Shown: positions 7,621 to 19,722 of the stretch, piece after piece
Numbering within the stretch: position 1 is the stretch's first letter
Layout: each line of letters opens with the position of its first letter
Origin: Haplomitrium mnioides
Taxonomy: Eukaryota; Marchantiophyta; Haplomitriopsida; Calobryales
Assembly: GCA_049999725.1 (NCBI GenBank)
Contig: JBNGIS010017832.1
Span: forward strand, 1-25,332
DNA length: 25,332 nucleotides
Direction of reading: 5' to 3'
Notes under the pieces: model-generated
Told to the model about the DNA's origin: nothing
The model's database searches: none
What the model saw: only the letters and a program-made list of their open reading frames with translations
Translations under genes and position numbers: made by a program

Positions 7621-10600
7621 GTTTTCTTGTTGTTTTATTCCACCAAAAGATATATGTTTTATTTCATTTTTGATGAATTTAGTTTATTCACAATAATGTC
7701 AAGTTTTTACAAAATATTTGAATAACCAAAATGTTTGTTTTGCAAGGTATTTTCTACAAAGAAATGTTTGAAATATAATCTCAATGTAAAATATGCATTT
7801 TTTTTGTTTATAAAAAACGATTTTCTTTTCGAAAAGAAGATTTCCGTCATAAATTTGATGTTTTTGAATGCCAAATCACCAAAAAAAAAAAAAACTTTGA
7901 CTGCCAAGTGAAACACAAACTCAATAGCGGTTCTTGGTTCAAAGTAGCGGTTGTTTCAAGTGTTCACTTTTGAAATACTTCCCTCTTTTCAAAACTTTAA
8001 CGATAAGACAAATTACACTAATCTCTCAAGGAAGACCAAATTCAAGTCACATATACATGCCCACAAATTTGACTATGCTAGCACTCCACTCAACCTGCCC
8101 AACACAAAATACTTAATTGAATATGATGAAAATAGAACACTATACTCACATACAAAATACACAACATATAAACTTTTTAATTTTTCTATTACCTTAGCTA
8201 CCAGCCATCGGTACCCTCCTTGGAAAGTAATTGTTCATACTTGAGCCAACTGCCATGCTTGAGAGATTTTGCCAATAACACCATACACCCAATGTCAAAT
8301 CTTTGCCACCCTTGTTCACCAACTAGTTATCTGAATACAACTTCAGCCATAGTTTCTCCTTTCTCTTTCTCCTATAGCATAATCCAATTCAAACTTCCAA
8401 CCCTTATCAATTCTCTGACCTCTTTGTTCCCTTTGATTTCTCCAGCTATCCACTTCTTCCTACCATAATTGCACGCACTCTTCTACATTCATATCTTTCA
8501 CCCTTCATCCACTTTCTATAAATACATATCCGCATACCTAATTCTTCCTTCCCTACTTAAACCCGTCTTTTAGCATCTATTGTTCCACCTTTTATCTGTC
8601 TTGGCCAATTTCTCCAATCTTTGTATATTCTACCCTCCTTATAATCTACCTTTCTTCCTACACTTTCAATTTGCGAGTCCACCAGCTAATCAACCCCCTT
8701 CCTGCGACCTTTCTTAACTTCTCCTCTAGCCTTGCATACTCCTTCAGTCATGGAAAATTACTATTGACTATGACCAATTGATAAGTCCTTCCCAACTTTA
8801 ATTACCTCTTCTCCGATTCTACATTACGTTGGTCAAACCCTAGGCATATAGAGCACATTCTTTGACCAACCATCATTGATATAGACAATTGGCGACAAGG
8901 ATGACCATTGTGTTCGACTCTTTCTCACCTCCTTCCATTACCCATGACTTCCAAATTTTCCGCCCATTAACTCATAGGTGTTGTGTACCCTCTATTACCC
9001 AACTTTCAGTTTCTCCCTCACTAAGTCCTTTTTTGTTGTATACCACGAAGGGAGCTCACTTTGAGAGGTGTTTAAGAACAATAAGCGATGCTGCTCTTTA
9101 TAGGTGCTCTGAGTCTGGAGAGGCATCTGCTCATGCATAAGCCACTACATATGATGTGACATGATCCATCCTTTGTTGACAAGTAAAACTATTGTGTTCT
9201 TCTCATGCACCTTATCTCTCTGCCGATCCACTCTCTAGCTTAGTCTTATACAGCTAGCACTTCAATTCAAATTTAGTATAGAAAAGATCCATGTTGTCCT
9301 CTGTGAACCTTGAACTAGTTCTACAACGCTTGCACTAACATGGTCATTCTCAATACCTTTAGTTTCAATTTCCAAATTCTGCACGTTATGCTGCTAAGTC
9401 TTAGTGTTTGATGTCCCTTTCCCTTCTTTTGATCTATATTCCTTCTCTCAATCTAGCACAATTGAATTTCCTTTGCCTATGTTGCGTCTAACCTTCACAA
9501 ACATGGCACTAAGAAATTTTATAGCCTTGTCCCTGCTCAAGCTTGCATCCACTTGTTTCTGTCTCAACTTCATAAGGAATTGTCCCTTGGTGTGTTTGTT
9601 GTTATGTACTAATGACCTTATTGGAAAACTATAATCAACCCAGTACCTATTGAGATTGAAACAAAGGCTTGCACAATGTAGAGAGAAGGAATGCATATTT
9701 GTGAAGCTAAATAAGACACTGACTAACTACCTGCTCCAGCTTGGGTTCTCCTTTTCGTCAACATCCTCCCTATGAATCCACGTAAGCATGCGAGTGCACC
9801 CTTCTGATCTCCGTGTTGTCAACTAGAGAAGCCTATCATATACGCACTCTTCCAAAACTGTGCCCCTTAATCTTTGTTGCCATTGGTGCGATTCTTCAGC
9901 CCCTTGCTAAGATCCTTGAAATCATCAATAGAGTTGCAGAGGAGTGTAATCCAAATCAACCAGCTAAATGCAGCCCCAACTCAATTAGGAGATGCACGCA
10001 GACAATTGTTGTGGACTCCAACAATCATATCCCATGTTAGTACAATTTCCTTACTTCTCCCTGCACCTCAATCGATCCAAGGCAGAGTTGGCCAACAACC
10101 AAATATGCTGCAACGTGGAGGACGAACTAGCTCCCTCAAGCTCGAACTGGCTCTACATCTTATTTTGTCAATCGTTTACGTCTACCTCTCAAGATTACTG
10201 AGCTTGCAATTTCTCATGCACCCAGGCCATTCAAAAATTTTCCTGTTTAATTTTCCATCTTGTTCTCAACTCGCACATGTTCAATCAACCGACCACTACC
10301 TCTACCACCTCTATCTCGCTCACCCATTTCCTTGCCTTCCACACCTCGCACTCTAATTGCATGTTTCTTCATACTTTTTTGCTCCTCAATCAATCTCCGC
10401 AAGAACATCAATTGATCCCTCTACCCAGCCTTTGATTTATCCTTGACATATCCTCATCACAGCAAGTCAACATCCAGCCTTTGTGTTCTCACCCACATCT
10501 CCATATAACTTAGTAGGATGATGCAGTGGGAGTACAGCGTGTCCATTTTGCAATACAACAAAATAAAATCTCTTTGCATTGCTTCTATGACCTTTTTTTT

Positions 10601-11000
10601 TATTATGATAATCAAGATTTGGGTGCTTGCATCAATTTGCACTAGGACTTTAACATATGATCGTGTGAAGTGCATATCCACATATATCATCGACAACCAC
10701 CTTCCTCCAAATTGTCCCAACCATTCTTCACTCCCCTGTTGTGGATCATTGATGGTCGCTCTCCAACTGCTAAGATTCTTAGAATTTGAGAGGTAGCCCA
10801 CTGTTTTCAGAATCCTTAATCATATGAATCATTAGACGATGGTCGTTGACACGCCACCCTTCGATCTTTTCTACCACTCGTTGCCCACTTCACTGCCAAT
10901 GCACATTCACTACACATGGTAACGCAAGGGTATTTCATTATGAAGTTTCAACTGATCACTTCTAGGCATCGCCTTCATGCATCCTTCCTTTTTAATCAAG
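7621..11000. other. Intergenic stretch without recognisable genes; plus strand poor in G
   Basis: From 7621 to about 7930 the sequence is AT-rich with A and T runs. From about 7950 to 10800 the plus strand is rich in C, T and A and clearly poor in G, as if an A/G-rich transcript unit lay on the minus strand. I translated parts of both strands and found no family motif; the open frames (for example minus 9448-9696 and 10457-10801) look random or decayed. The sequence ACAATTGGCGACAAGGATGA near 8890 faintly resembles the junction after a gypsy LTR, but no partner LTR was found. Confidence 0.5.
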
Positions 11001-11210
11001 GGAGCCTTAACCCCTACACGCTGGAAATATTTCCATTTAATATCCACCTTTGATTCTACTTTGAGAGATCTAAACCATCGATTTTACCTCCCTTTTCCAT
11101 CTTGGCTGGGAGCTTAGGTTTAATGTTATTTAATTAATATTTTAGTATTAGATTTATTATTTACTAACCCAAACACTTTTTTTCTAAATCCCAACTACAC
11201 ACACATCACG

Positions 11211-11212
11211 TG

Positions 11213-11243
<31 letters not shown>
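11211..11243. repeat. (CA)n microsatellite, first unit
   Basis: A nearly pure CA run closes the first tandem unit. Confidence 0.9.
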
Positions 11244-11247
<4 letters not shown>

Positions 11248-11447
11248 TCAATATCCACCTTTGATTCTACTTTTAGAGATTTGGACCATTGATTTTACCT
11301 CCCTTTTCCATCTTGGCTGGGAGCTTAGGTTTATTGTTATTTAATTAATATTTTAGTATTAGATTTGCTATTTACTAACCTAAACACTTTTTTTCTAAAT
11401 CCCAACTACACACACATCATGTGTGCCCACATATACACTTACAACGT

Positions 11448-11449
<2 letters not shown>

Positions 11450-11492
<43 letters not shown>
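11450..11492. repeat. (CA)n microsatellite, second unit
   Basis: This is the longest CA run of the three and accounts for most of the greater length of the second unit. Confidence 0.9.
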
Positions 11493-11495
<3 letters not shown>

Positions 11496-11693
11496 ATTCA
11501 GTATCAACCCTTGATTATACTTGGAGAGATTTGGACCGTCGATTTTACCTCCCTTTTCCCTCTTGGTTGGGAGCTTAGGTGTAATGTTATTTAATTAATA
11601 TTTAGTATTAGACTTGTTATTTACTAACCCAAACATTTTTTTCTAAATCCCAACTACACACACATTATGTGTACCCACATATACACTTTACAA

Positions 11694-11719
11694 TGCACAC
11701 ACACACACACACACACACA
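11694..11719. repeat. (CA)n microsatellite, third unit
   Basis: A short CA run ends the third unit; no fourth copy follows. Confidence 0.9.
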
Positions 11720-11720
11720 T

Positions 11721-12520
11721 CTGACTTATATGGGGACGCCTTTCTTTTCTAATTGTTGAAGCATTATTTTCTCCATCTCGACTGTTCAAGTTGCTGTTGT
11801 TGCTTGATTTGGCATGGTATCTGTAATTTTATAAAACACGTACTATTCCTATGTTTTTATTTCTAAATCCTAAAGAAGTTTTACTTTGAATTTCAATATA
11901 AAAGTCTTTTCTATGAATTCTAATTTCTTTCTAATTGTTTGGACAATGTGTGTTGTTCACCGTTTCTTCCTCATGCATCCATGTTTTCTTCCTTTTAATG
12001 CTTTCTTCCTCCTATTTACTATCCTTGCATGCACCTTAATCCCCTATCGTGGAGACCCTAACAACTTATTTCAACGATTTGAGTAGTTAGTTGAAGTCAA
12101 GCGCTTTGTGAGCTAAAAGATTGTGTTACAAAATCAGCCAACATTATACTGCAACATGAAGAGATTGGAGGGCTTCCCCCTACGCCCTCTATCAAGCATT
12201 GTAGTAGCATCATTGTTTCTCCCCCTTGCTATTTTCTAGATGTTGTCATTCCATGTCTTACCACCTTCCAATTTGATTGCATAATGTGAGTACTTTACTA
12301 TATGGATGTTTGCCAAAACAACAAAACATGTGATATGGATTAGGGAAATATTTTTATGTCACATGTGGTTAGATATTATTGATACACTTTGGTTCCTAGC
12401 AACCTAGATTTACACATATGCACTTAATTTCGATGGCATTGATGTTGCTATATAAGAATGAGCCAAATTTTAAAAATTGATCATTTTGATAGTTTCTAGT
12501 TGTGTTGTAGTTGTAGCGTT
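11721..12520. other. Intergenic, nothing recognised
   Basis: AT-rich sequence with short random open frames on both strands. I found no family motif, tRNA cloverleaf or long repeat. Confidence 0.5.
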
Positions 12521-12527
12521 TACATCC

Positions 12528-12680
12528 ACTTACCTTGCTTTGCCTTGCTTTGCCTTGCCAATGTTGTTGTTTTGCCATAGTATTTTGTCACAATTACCTT
12601 GCTTGTTGAAATTTCCTTGCCTTGCATTGCATTTCCTTGTCGAATTGCTTTGCCATTGCGAGATTGCATTGCCTTCTTTT
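12528..12680. repeat. TTGCCTTGC-rich imperfect short tandem repeat
   Basis: The block CCTTGCTTTGCCTTGC is repeated and then fades into scattered TTGCC, TTGCA and TTGCT words (ATTGCATTTCCTTG, GCTTTGCCATTGC, GATTGCATTGCC). Open frames here reflect the repeat. Confidence 0.6.
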
Positions 12681-13388
12681 TCTTATAAAATTGATGTGAC
12701 TTCTTTCATTATCACGTGTTTACCATATTTTAAACTAGAGAATCCATAAACATTTCCTCAGCCTCATTTTGTTATCTATTTGAGTTTGTGTTTTCCGTTT
12801 TCTCAAATTCCACACGATCATTTGAAAGGTACCACCATCTTCATTCTTCCTCATTGCTTTCTTGTAGCCAAGAGGGCAAGGACTCTATGACACTTAGAAT
12901 GCTACATGTGCCATTGTCAGCCTTTGCCTATTTCTTGTTTACCACTGACTCATGTTGTACTTGAAGCTTTTGAACTTGTCCTTATTCTTCTTCCTATGGC
13001 TTTTCAACCCGTTGTTGAGTTCAAGGTTGGCTTGCTCTCAATATATATGCTATGAACTCAAAAATCTCTTTATTGTTGTGGTGCTAGTGCTAGGAGAATG
13101 GGAGGGAGCCCAACATTGTACTTTTGTCTTTCTACTCTACTTCAGATAAACTTTCCACAAAAAGCTCATAAACTCTGAATTATACACCATTCTAAGTTCT
13201 TGCCACTACTAATTAAACAAGAAACCAAAATTTTGGAAGAGAAAAGAATTCAACATAGTGTTTATATATATAACAATATATATTAGAGAAGGGTTTGATG
13301 AAGACAAAACATATTACAAAGGACTGAACAAGTCCAACATTTTTCTTTATGCACTATGTCACACTCCATGGAAGAAATCATTTTTAGT
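12681..13388. other. Intergenic, nothing recognised
   Basis: AT-rich sequence including a TATATATA-rich patch at 13262-13284. No coding similarity was recognised. Confidence 0.5.
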
Positions 13389-13604
13389 CTATTGAGATCT
13401 CCCAAAACAATATTGAGATCTTGAAATTGTAATAACCTCATAAAAACAACCTACATGTTCACTAACATACATAGTGGGGTCTTCACCTTCTAGAGTCAAA
13501 CACAAAGTTTTAGACCCTTCAATCTCATCATGCATAGCAAGGAAAAGCTTCCACAACTTTGTGCTTGTGTTATCAGTTCCCAACAAGTAGGTCTTAATCT
13601 TCAA
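13389..13604 (-). pseudogene. Possible copia-type gag fragment
   Basis: A 71-residue open frame reads STKLWKLFLAMHDEIEGSK and ends DPTMYVSEHVGCFYEVI. The spacing LW..L, then K...L, then a short acidic stretch and EHV..F resembles the helical core of copia gag (UBN2-like) proteins. It is short, isolated and has no recognisable neighbour of the same element, so chance similarity is possible. Confidence 0.3.
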
Positions 13605-16600
13605 TCTTCATGTTGATTTTTGGCTACTCTCTAAAGGTAATGGGAAAACTTATCTATGATGACGCCTTGCACTCCACCGAGTACTTTCTCTCTTACTCAA
13701 ACTCGGAAAGTAACAAAGAGTTGAACTAGTTTGTAAAAACATACTTACCATGACCACCTACAGGGAGGGATCAAATCCCTTTTACTTGGGCTTGTCACAT
13801 TTTTTTGGATCCATGAGCTTCTTGCAACCTACAACAAACTCACACATACGTAGTTGTTTCTCTCAATTGTATGGGGATGGAGGGAGGAACCCACAGTTTT
13901 GGATAAGAGTGGGGATAGAGAGACTTCGCTATTAATTTATCTCTGTAGTATAGTGGTATTTGGGCAGTGCTGATATCAACTGGAAGGTGTAAAGGCTAGG
14001 CAAGTTTCTTTCCAAGATAAATATCAAATCTATATTCGCTTGACCAATCTATCATATTAGGAATTGAATGTAAGTGAGGATTACACTAGTGATGAGTATT
14101 TGTGTGGGCGTCAGGTCTAAGGTAAAAAGCATATACAATGACTATATGGCATAAGAGATATGAGCTATCGCATGGTTTTGCTAGCATACCAAGAGAATGT
14201 GAGAGTGTTTGCGACTAGGAAATCTTAAGATCGAGGATGATTCTAGACAAATGACCGTACGCATAAACTACCTAGTAAACATGTAGTAGTGTCGAGAGAT
14301 ATATGGGGATGGAGATGAAAATAGATTGAGGTCTAGCAGCGTCTACTTGAAGGTTGAGAAGGTGTGTCTAATACAACCAATCGGATTCTAAACAATACGT
14401 ATGATGGATTGGATTGGGATCTAAAAATTCTTCGGACTAGAAATATGTTGTATGGGATGTCAAAGGTGACATTCAAACTACCCCCATTGAAAATGACATC
14501 AAGCGACGTTGTACCAATGGCCCAAGCAAAGAGACTAGCAATTATAGAGGTAGACTGATCGATAATTCAAATGGAGTAAACTTACTGGATGCTATATACA
14601 AGGATCAGACCGTACATTTGGGCTAGAGAGTTATCGGATTGATGCTATAAGTACGGTTTGTCGAGTGCAATGCTCCAACTTCCACGTTGAAAACAGCGTT
14701 GGGCGGCGGACATGGACCAGGTAAAAGGGACGGACCTAAGGCTAATGGCTTGGACTGATTGTTAAAGACTGGGTTGATCAGAGATAACTAAAGATATTAG
14801 ACTAACTGATTGGGTTTGACACTAAGAAAGTTCCTATATCGAGATGTTCAATAAATTGGGACTTGAACCTTCTAGAGGATGCACCTATGGCTAGTTAAGT
14901 GATCTAGTGGTTGCAGACCAAGCCGATAGGAGATAATTGCATATGTGCAACATTGCAAGGTTCCAACAACATTGGGTGGATACTATGACATGATAAAAGA
15001 GAGATGTCCTACATTTAAACTTAAAGTCCATTTGGTACATGTGCCCGATAACTAGAGTCAATAGAGAGAAAAGAATCTACACTATGAACAAGCTGACATG
15101 GGTCAAATACTCTCACTCAAAAATGGAGCTAATCTACTCTCCCTTCTTTTCTTCCTTCCGATTGCTAACACCAAACACACAAAAGAAGGCAAGAAACGAC
15201 GCTACACATGAGACATATACTCATTTTTCTTAGGAAATAGTCTCCTTTTATACTTCTCTTGGACGTTTACAACAGATAACTAAGAACACAGACCACTTAC
15301 ACTTGTGCTCAGATTTTTGAGCAACATAGTCCTACAAAAAGGGTAGCTATGATAGACTAAAAAAAAATCCAATGAACGTGTAGACACAAAACAACATTAC
15401 AATAATAGAGAACTCTACTATGGCTTACGGTTGATTCACTTAGGACTTCTTGCAATTCTTCTGAGCCGATTCTTGATTGCACATTTTTTCCCACTTGAAC
15501 TTCTTCTTTAGCATTGTTGAACTCCCAATCCTTCTTCATATTTTTCTAGGCAATCCAACTCATAAACTTAGCATTCAGATTTTTGTTGAAGTCTTATTTT
15601 TATTAGTATCAAGTTGCCTCAAGGTCTGCACTCTGACCACCTTATCTTCTACTTATCCTCTTCAGTATCAATTGCTTTTTATTGGATAACATGATATTAC
15701 TCCACCTCATGACCTCGTCAAGATTGTTTCCATATTTTTTTCTCACCACCAATACATTCGCCATTGTCTTCGTCACCTTACTTCTCAATCCGATTGGCGA
15801 CCAATGTCATTGAGGAGCAGCCAAAAAATATTTTCGTCCTCATAGATTTTGAAATCTTGAGAGCTAAAGAAAGAGGCGGAATTTAATAAACTATAGTATA
15901 GTGCAAGAGAGAATAGAGAGCGAGCGAAAATGAGGGAAAAAGGAGAGAAGAAGAAGAAGAGAGGAAGAAGGAGCTTTGGTTCTTTCTCTTCTTGTATACC
16001 CGACATTTAGATGTAACATAACATAACTAAAACAAAAACATGAACTCGACTTTACATAAAGACTTCATTTTCAAAAGCACACACCCTTTTTGATAGCTTT
16101 TCTTTTTTGATCTTTGTCTTCTCAATGTCACTCGAGAATTTTGCTAGCTTGCCTTTTGTTGATCTGATCATCTCATAATCTGCCTAGTATAATCAATTGT
16201 TCAAATTCTAAATTTGCTACATATCTATTCTAGTACATGAATTTCTACAAATTAAAATGCTCTCAAAAACTCAAAAACTCCACGTGAAGAGCTGAGAGGC
16301 TGTCGAAAAGGAGCACTTGATCAAAATATGTGCTTCAAAGGAGACAGATGAGGTCAGATCAAAAATGCCATACACCAGGTCGCGAAACAGCATAATTGCG
16401 ATGCTCCAATAATCCTCAAGAAATCGATCGCGGGGGGGTCCACAAATCGCAGAAACGCGATATTGGAGGGAAGTAAAAAAATGGGAACTCGATTCCCCTT
16501 TTTCACATTCTACTTTTTACCACCAGATGACCTACGGACTCCTTGCAAACTCGCGACCTTCCAACAAACTCGTGACCTCCTCGACGTGCTGACATTTGCC

Positions 16601-16701
16601 ATCATAGAAGCTGTAGCCTCATTGCGAGCTTGCAACCTTCTCACGAAGTATGCTCACCCGTCGACTATGTTGCTTGTGCTCCAAACACGATATCTTGATA
16701 A
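13605..16701. other. Unassigned sequence, probably decayed repeats
   Basis: No confident gene. From 14350 to 15000 there are loosely similar stretches about 240-310 bp apart, each with a CCAAC-x-TTG-GGCG/GGTGG-type segment, which may be old tandem copies. On the minus strand 15785-16006 is pyrimidine-rich (CTTCTTCCTCTC) and could be a leader or LTR end, with TATAAAAGG (rc of 15244-15252) farther downstream on that strand. A G7 run lies near 16430 beside CGATCGCG. None of these supports a named feature. Confidence 0.4.
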
Positions 16702-17167
16702 TGCAGAGAAAACAGTTGTAATGCTATGACCTTCACAAATATTGAACCAGAGGAAGAATGCACAAGGGAAATATGGTTTGCTGAGGATGCATCATTAAGA
16801 ACTCCTCATGTTTATATATCAATAGGGGTCAGCTTACCCTGACATACAAGTTGCCCCATATTGAATAAAGTGGGGCAACAAACATCAGATAGTGGTAGGA
16901 GAATGGCCTGCATGTGGCATTCCTTGTAACAACCTTAACAAACTTCCTATTTTTGAGCCTATTGCTCACTGCTCACTGTCACAAGTATAAATGTCTGAGG
17001 AGGGGCCTTGAACTTGGCAGCCTCTCTAAAATGTCAATTAGATATCTACACTAGCTACACTATACAACTAACAAAAGTTAGTTGTTTCTATTTACATCAA
17101 CAAAGATACATGTTCAACATGGTATCAAAGGTGGCTATTCTACAACAGGAAAGATACATTTCCAACA
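16702..17167 (-). repeat. Probable copia 3' LTR
   Basis: It begins TGTTGGAAATG on the minus strand just after the purine tract. It has a TATATAA box (rc of 16812-16820, GATATATAAAC) in mid-LTR and could end at TTTTCTCTGCA (16702), though the end is not fixed because the 5' LTR is outside the window. The first 48 bp are echoed by a second TGTTGAACATGTATCTTTG starting at 17119, with the primer-site-like TGGTATCAAAGG (plus strand, 17120-17131) between the two copies. Confidence 0.5.
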
Positions 17168-17176
17168 CTCCCACTT
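17168..17176 (-). other. Polypurine-like tract before the copia 3' LTR
   Basis: The minus strand reads AATAAGTGGGAG immediately before TGTTGGAAATG. A purine run just upstream of a TG-starting repeat after RNase H is the expected plus-strand primer site of a copia element. Confidence 0.55.
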
Positions 17177-19568
17177 ATTGCATGTTGTTGTAGAGCTTTA
17201 GATCCCCATCTTGTTGATCAGGTTGAAGTATCATTCTTGGGCAATGCTTTGGTGAGAACGTCGCCTGCCATCTCCTCTATCACACAATACTCCAATTCCA
17301 CTTCATTTCCAAGCAGGTACAAAGTGATACTGGAAGTCAATGTGTTTGTCTTTGGATGTTGAACTAGGTTGATGCCGATTCCATGCATCCAAGATAGTCA
17401 CACAGAAAAAGTATCTCTTGCTTAAATCCAATCAAGCAACTTGCAAATCCACGCAGCTTCCTTATAGGCATTTGGCAATGCCTTGTACTCAGCTTTAGTC
17501 GATGAAAAGGTAGTGGTCCTATGCATTTGACTCCTCTAGAAGATAGCCATCTCCTATATATCCAACATTGGATCTCCTCCCCAATTTGCATCACTATTGC
17601 CAGTAAGCTAGATCCCTTTATCACCCTTCCAGATGATGCCAAGATCCCTTCTACCCTTCAAGTACTTATTGACAATTTGCAATTAGCATCAAGTGCAGAC
17701 TTTGCAACTTCCTTTGCTGATTGAGCTCTTGCATTCTTGTCTCCAATCACTTGTGTCCCAAACATGTAGTGCACCCCTCTAAGGTCTACTTCTCAAATGG
17801 GTTACTCAAACCATGCTTTATGCTGCGCATCAAATTTAGGTAACACTGAATAATAGCAGGTCATTGTGATGATAGACTTATTTACCTCTGAGCAATCTTG
17901 CTGTGATTGGATTTGTATCATGAATATCCACCACTTTGCAAGTATTGGTCCATCTCCTCATGCCATGCTCTTGAGGACCGCTCTAGTCCCTACAGAGACT
18001 TCCTAGGAGACACATACCTTGTGTTCCATATCAGGTGCCTCAAAAACCATGCAGGTTGCACCATACAGATCTCTTCCTTGAGATCTTCATTCAGAAAACC
18101 TGACTTCACATCCATTTGATGGACTTCCTTGTCCATATCTACTGCACTGGCTAGTTAGCAGCGGATTGACGTTGACTTTGCTATCGCTGGGATGAATGTT
18201 CTTGAAAATGATACCTTCCTTCTGTAGATATCCCTAGGCTACCATGTGTGCTTTGTACTGGGTGACTTCAGCTCCACACTTGAGCTCCAAATACCCACTT
18301 GCACCCACTAGTTTCTCTACCTTTTGGTAAATCTCTCAGAATCCCAGTCCCAATCTATATCAAAGATTGGTACTTATCTTTTGTAGCCTGCTCCTATTGT
18401 TTAGCATCATCCCTTTTCATGGCCTGCCTTAGGCTTGTTTGTTCTTGCTCAAGAACAACTTTTGCCCTACCTTTGTATCTTCCAAGCCTAATAATCAGTC
18501 TTTAGAAACTCTGTGACTTCCTCACAGATTGCAATGCCTTTTCCCATTGTCTTCAGATTCCCTCTAGGATGGCTGGTCCACCCTCTGCAAATTGTTGCCC
18601 AGAATCTGGCCAGTTCTCCATCTCCTAGGGTAATCCTCAGAATATCATAGAGGGCAGGGCTTGGATTTGCATCCAACCTGTTCCTTACCTCCCACTCATT
18701 GAAATCAACATATCCGTACTTGATTGTCTTGTTTGTAACTAGGTCATAGTCATAGGTCTTCCCTCCTTTCCTGCACCCAAGAAAAATACACCATACTCTC
18801 ATAGGTTCCAACTTCGTGCGAAGTGTCACAAGAACCAAGAAGTACGTGTTGCAGCCAAAAATCTCTGAGATGCTTCACTGAAGGTTGAACCCCCAAACCT
18901 GCCAAGGTGTTAACCCTTTAGTTACATTTGTGGTGTTGATATTCTTCAGTGTAGCCACTCCCACTACTCAAAACTTGTTCTCCACACTAGCATATGCACC
19001 ATCCTTCCAACCTTTTCAACAAAGTTCATGTTTAGCCATTCTACCACATAACTTGTCCTCCACGCCAGTATATGTAGCATGCTTCCAGGCCTCTTGACAA
19101 TTGTCCTATTTAGCTATACTGCCACACCGTCTTAGTGTGGAGAATCCTGAGCAATCATCTATGCTATGATGCCAACTCTTCATAAGAAAACTTTGAAATT
19201 GTTGCCATCACTTCAAAATCTTTGATTCTATTGCAAAACTTCATTCTCCATCCCAACAAGACATGTTTACAACATTGAAACATCTCATTCTTACTGTTCA
19301 TGAAGTAGACAAAGGAAATCTTTGATTTTCATTTGTGAATGATATAAAAACATCTATAGCCAGATATTGAAGGTGTCTTCATAGATCTACATATGTAGTT
19401 GTGGACTAGTTCCAACAACCTGGATACCCTCCATCCAATGGTGCCCTTCTTGTCTATAGATTTTGTGTGACTTTCCCTTCACACATCTTTTACAGAACTC
19501 AAGTGAGGTAGATTTGTCCAAACCATATTGCTCACTGTGCTGGTAAGCAACCTGAGTCCTTGCTTTCC
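17177..19568 (-). pseudogene. Ty1/copia pol pseudogene (integrase, RT, RNase H)
   Basis: Fragments in several minus-strand frames line up in copia order. LEFCKRCVKGKSHK is the pre-integrase zinc end. LELVHNYICRSMKTPS matches the integrase start (usually LVHTDLCGPM). PSVKHLR and KLEPMRVWCIFLG, then DYDLVTNKTIKYGYVDFNE (18488-18838), form the integrase C-terminus. VHQMDVKSGFLNEDLKEEI (about 18070-18125) is the RT motif A region, followed by KSL-stop-GLERSSRAWHEEM in place of the usual KSLYGLKQ. DANWGGDPMLD and STKAEYKALPNAYKEAAW (about 17440-17600) are RNase H. It would make the polyprotein that copies and inserts the element; it is clearly dead. The right end joins the LINE tail directly. Confidence 0.85.
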
Positions 19569-19582
19569 TTTTTTTTTTTTTT
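19569..19582 (-). other. LINE poly(A) tail
   Basis: Fourteen T on the plus strand follow TTGCTTTCC, the copia flank. This is the 3' terminus of target-primed reverse transcription and fixes the insertion point at 19568/19569. Confidence 0.9.
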
Positions 19583-19722
19583 GGGACCGAAAGTTAACAG
19601 CTTTATTAACTTTCAAGCATCAAAAGAACAACTACGGCCAGCAATCAGGCTGAGCGGCAAAAACAGCAACCCATCAATCCCTTTCGGGATCAAGCCTAGT
19701 AAACCACAACATGCCTATACCC
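19583..19722 (-). other. LINE 3' untranslated region with polyadenylation signal
   Basis: About 140 bp lie between the ORF2 stop and the poly(A) tail. They contain AATAAA (rc of 19602-19607) followed by CTGTTAACTTTCGGTCCC and then the A run. No SINE-like tail or repeat was seen in it. Confidence 0.75.

Larger units (their letters stand above)
11033..11720. repeat. Three tandem 211-250 bp units, each ending in a CA microsatellite
   Basis: The anchor TATCCACCTTTGATTCTACT recurs at 11041, 11252 and (diverged) 11502. Each unit then has a GATTTTACCTCCCTTTTCC block, GGGAGCTTAGGT, TTATTTAATTAATATTTTAG, CTAAATCCCAACTACACACA and finally (CA)n. The spacing differs (211 then 250) mainly because the CA run length differs. 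The units differ by few substitutions, so the duplication is fairly recent. Nothing coding is seen. Confidence 0.9.
16702..19568 (-). mobile_element. Ty1/copia LTR retrotransposon remnant (3' half)
   Basis: On the minus strand the order is GAG pre-integrase zinc region, integrase, reverse transcriptase, RNase H, a polypurine stretch and a 3' LTR. This domain order (integrase before RT) defines Ty1/copia. The element is riddled with frameshifts and stops. It is cut at 19568 by the poly(A) end of a LINE, so gag, protease and the 5' LTR should lie beyond the LINE, outside the window. Confidence 0.85.

Noticed and set aside
8885-8905. ACAATTGGCGACAAGGATGA as a gypsy LTR end plus primer site
   Set aside because: No matching LTR, polypurine tract or gag/pol reading was found on either side.
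13940-13965. tRNA-like A box TGTAGTATAGTGGTA, resembling plant tRNA-Asp, possibly a SINE head
   Set aside because: No B box (GGTTCGANTCC type), acceptor stem or anticodon arm follows at the right distance, and no SINE tail was seen.
15785-16006. Minus-strand 73-codon frame with a hydrophobic stretch as a small membrane protein
   Set aside because: The hydrophobic residues arise from a CTTCTTCC/TTTTCC pyrimidine run, which fits a leader or LTR end better than a gene.
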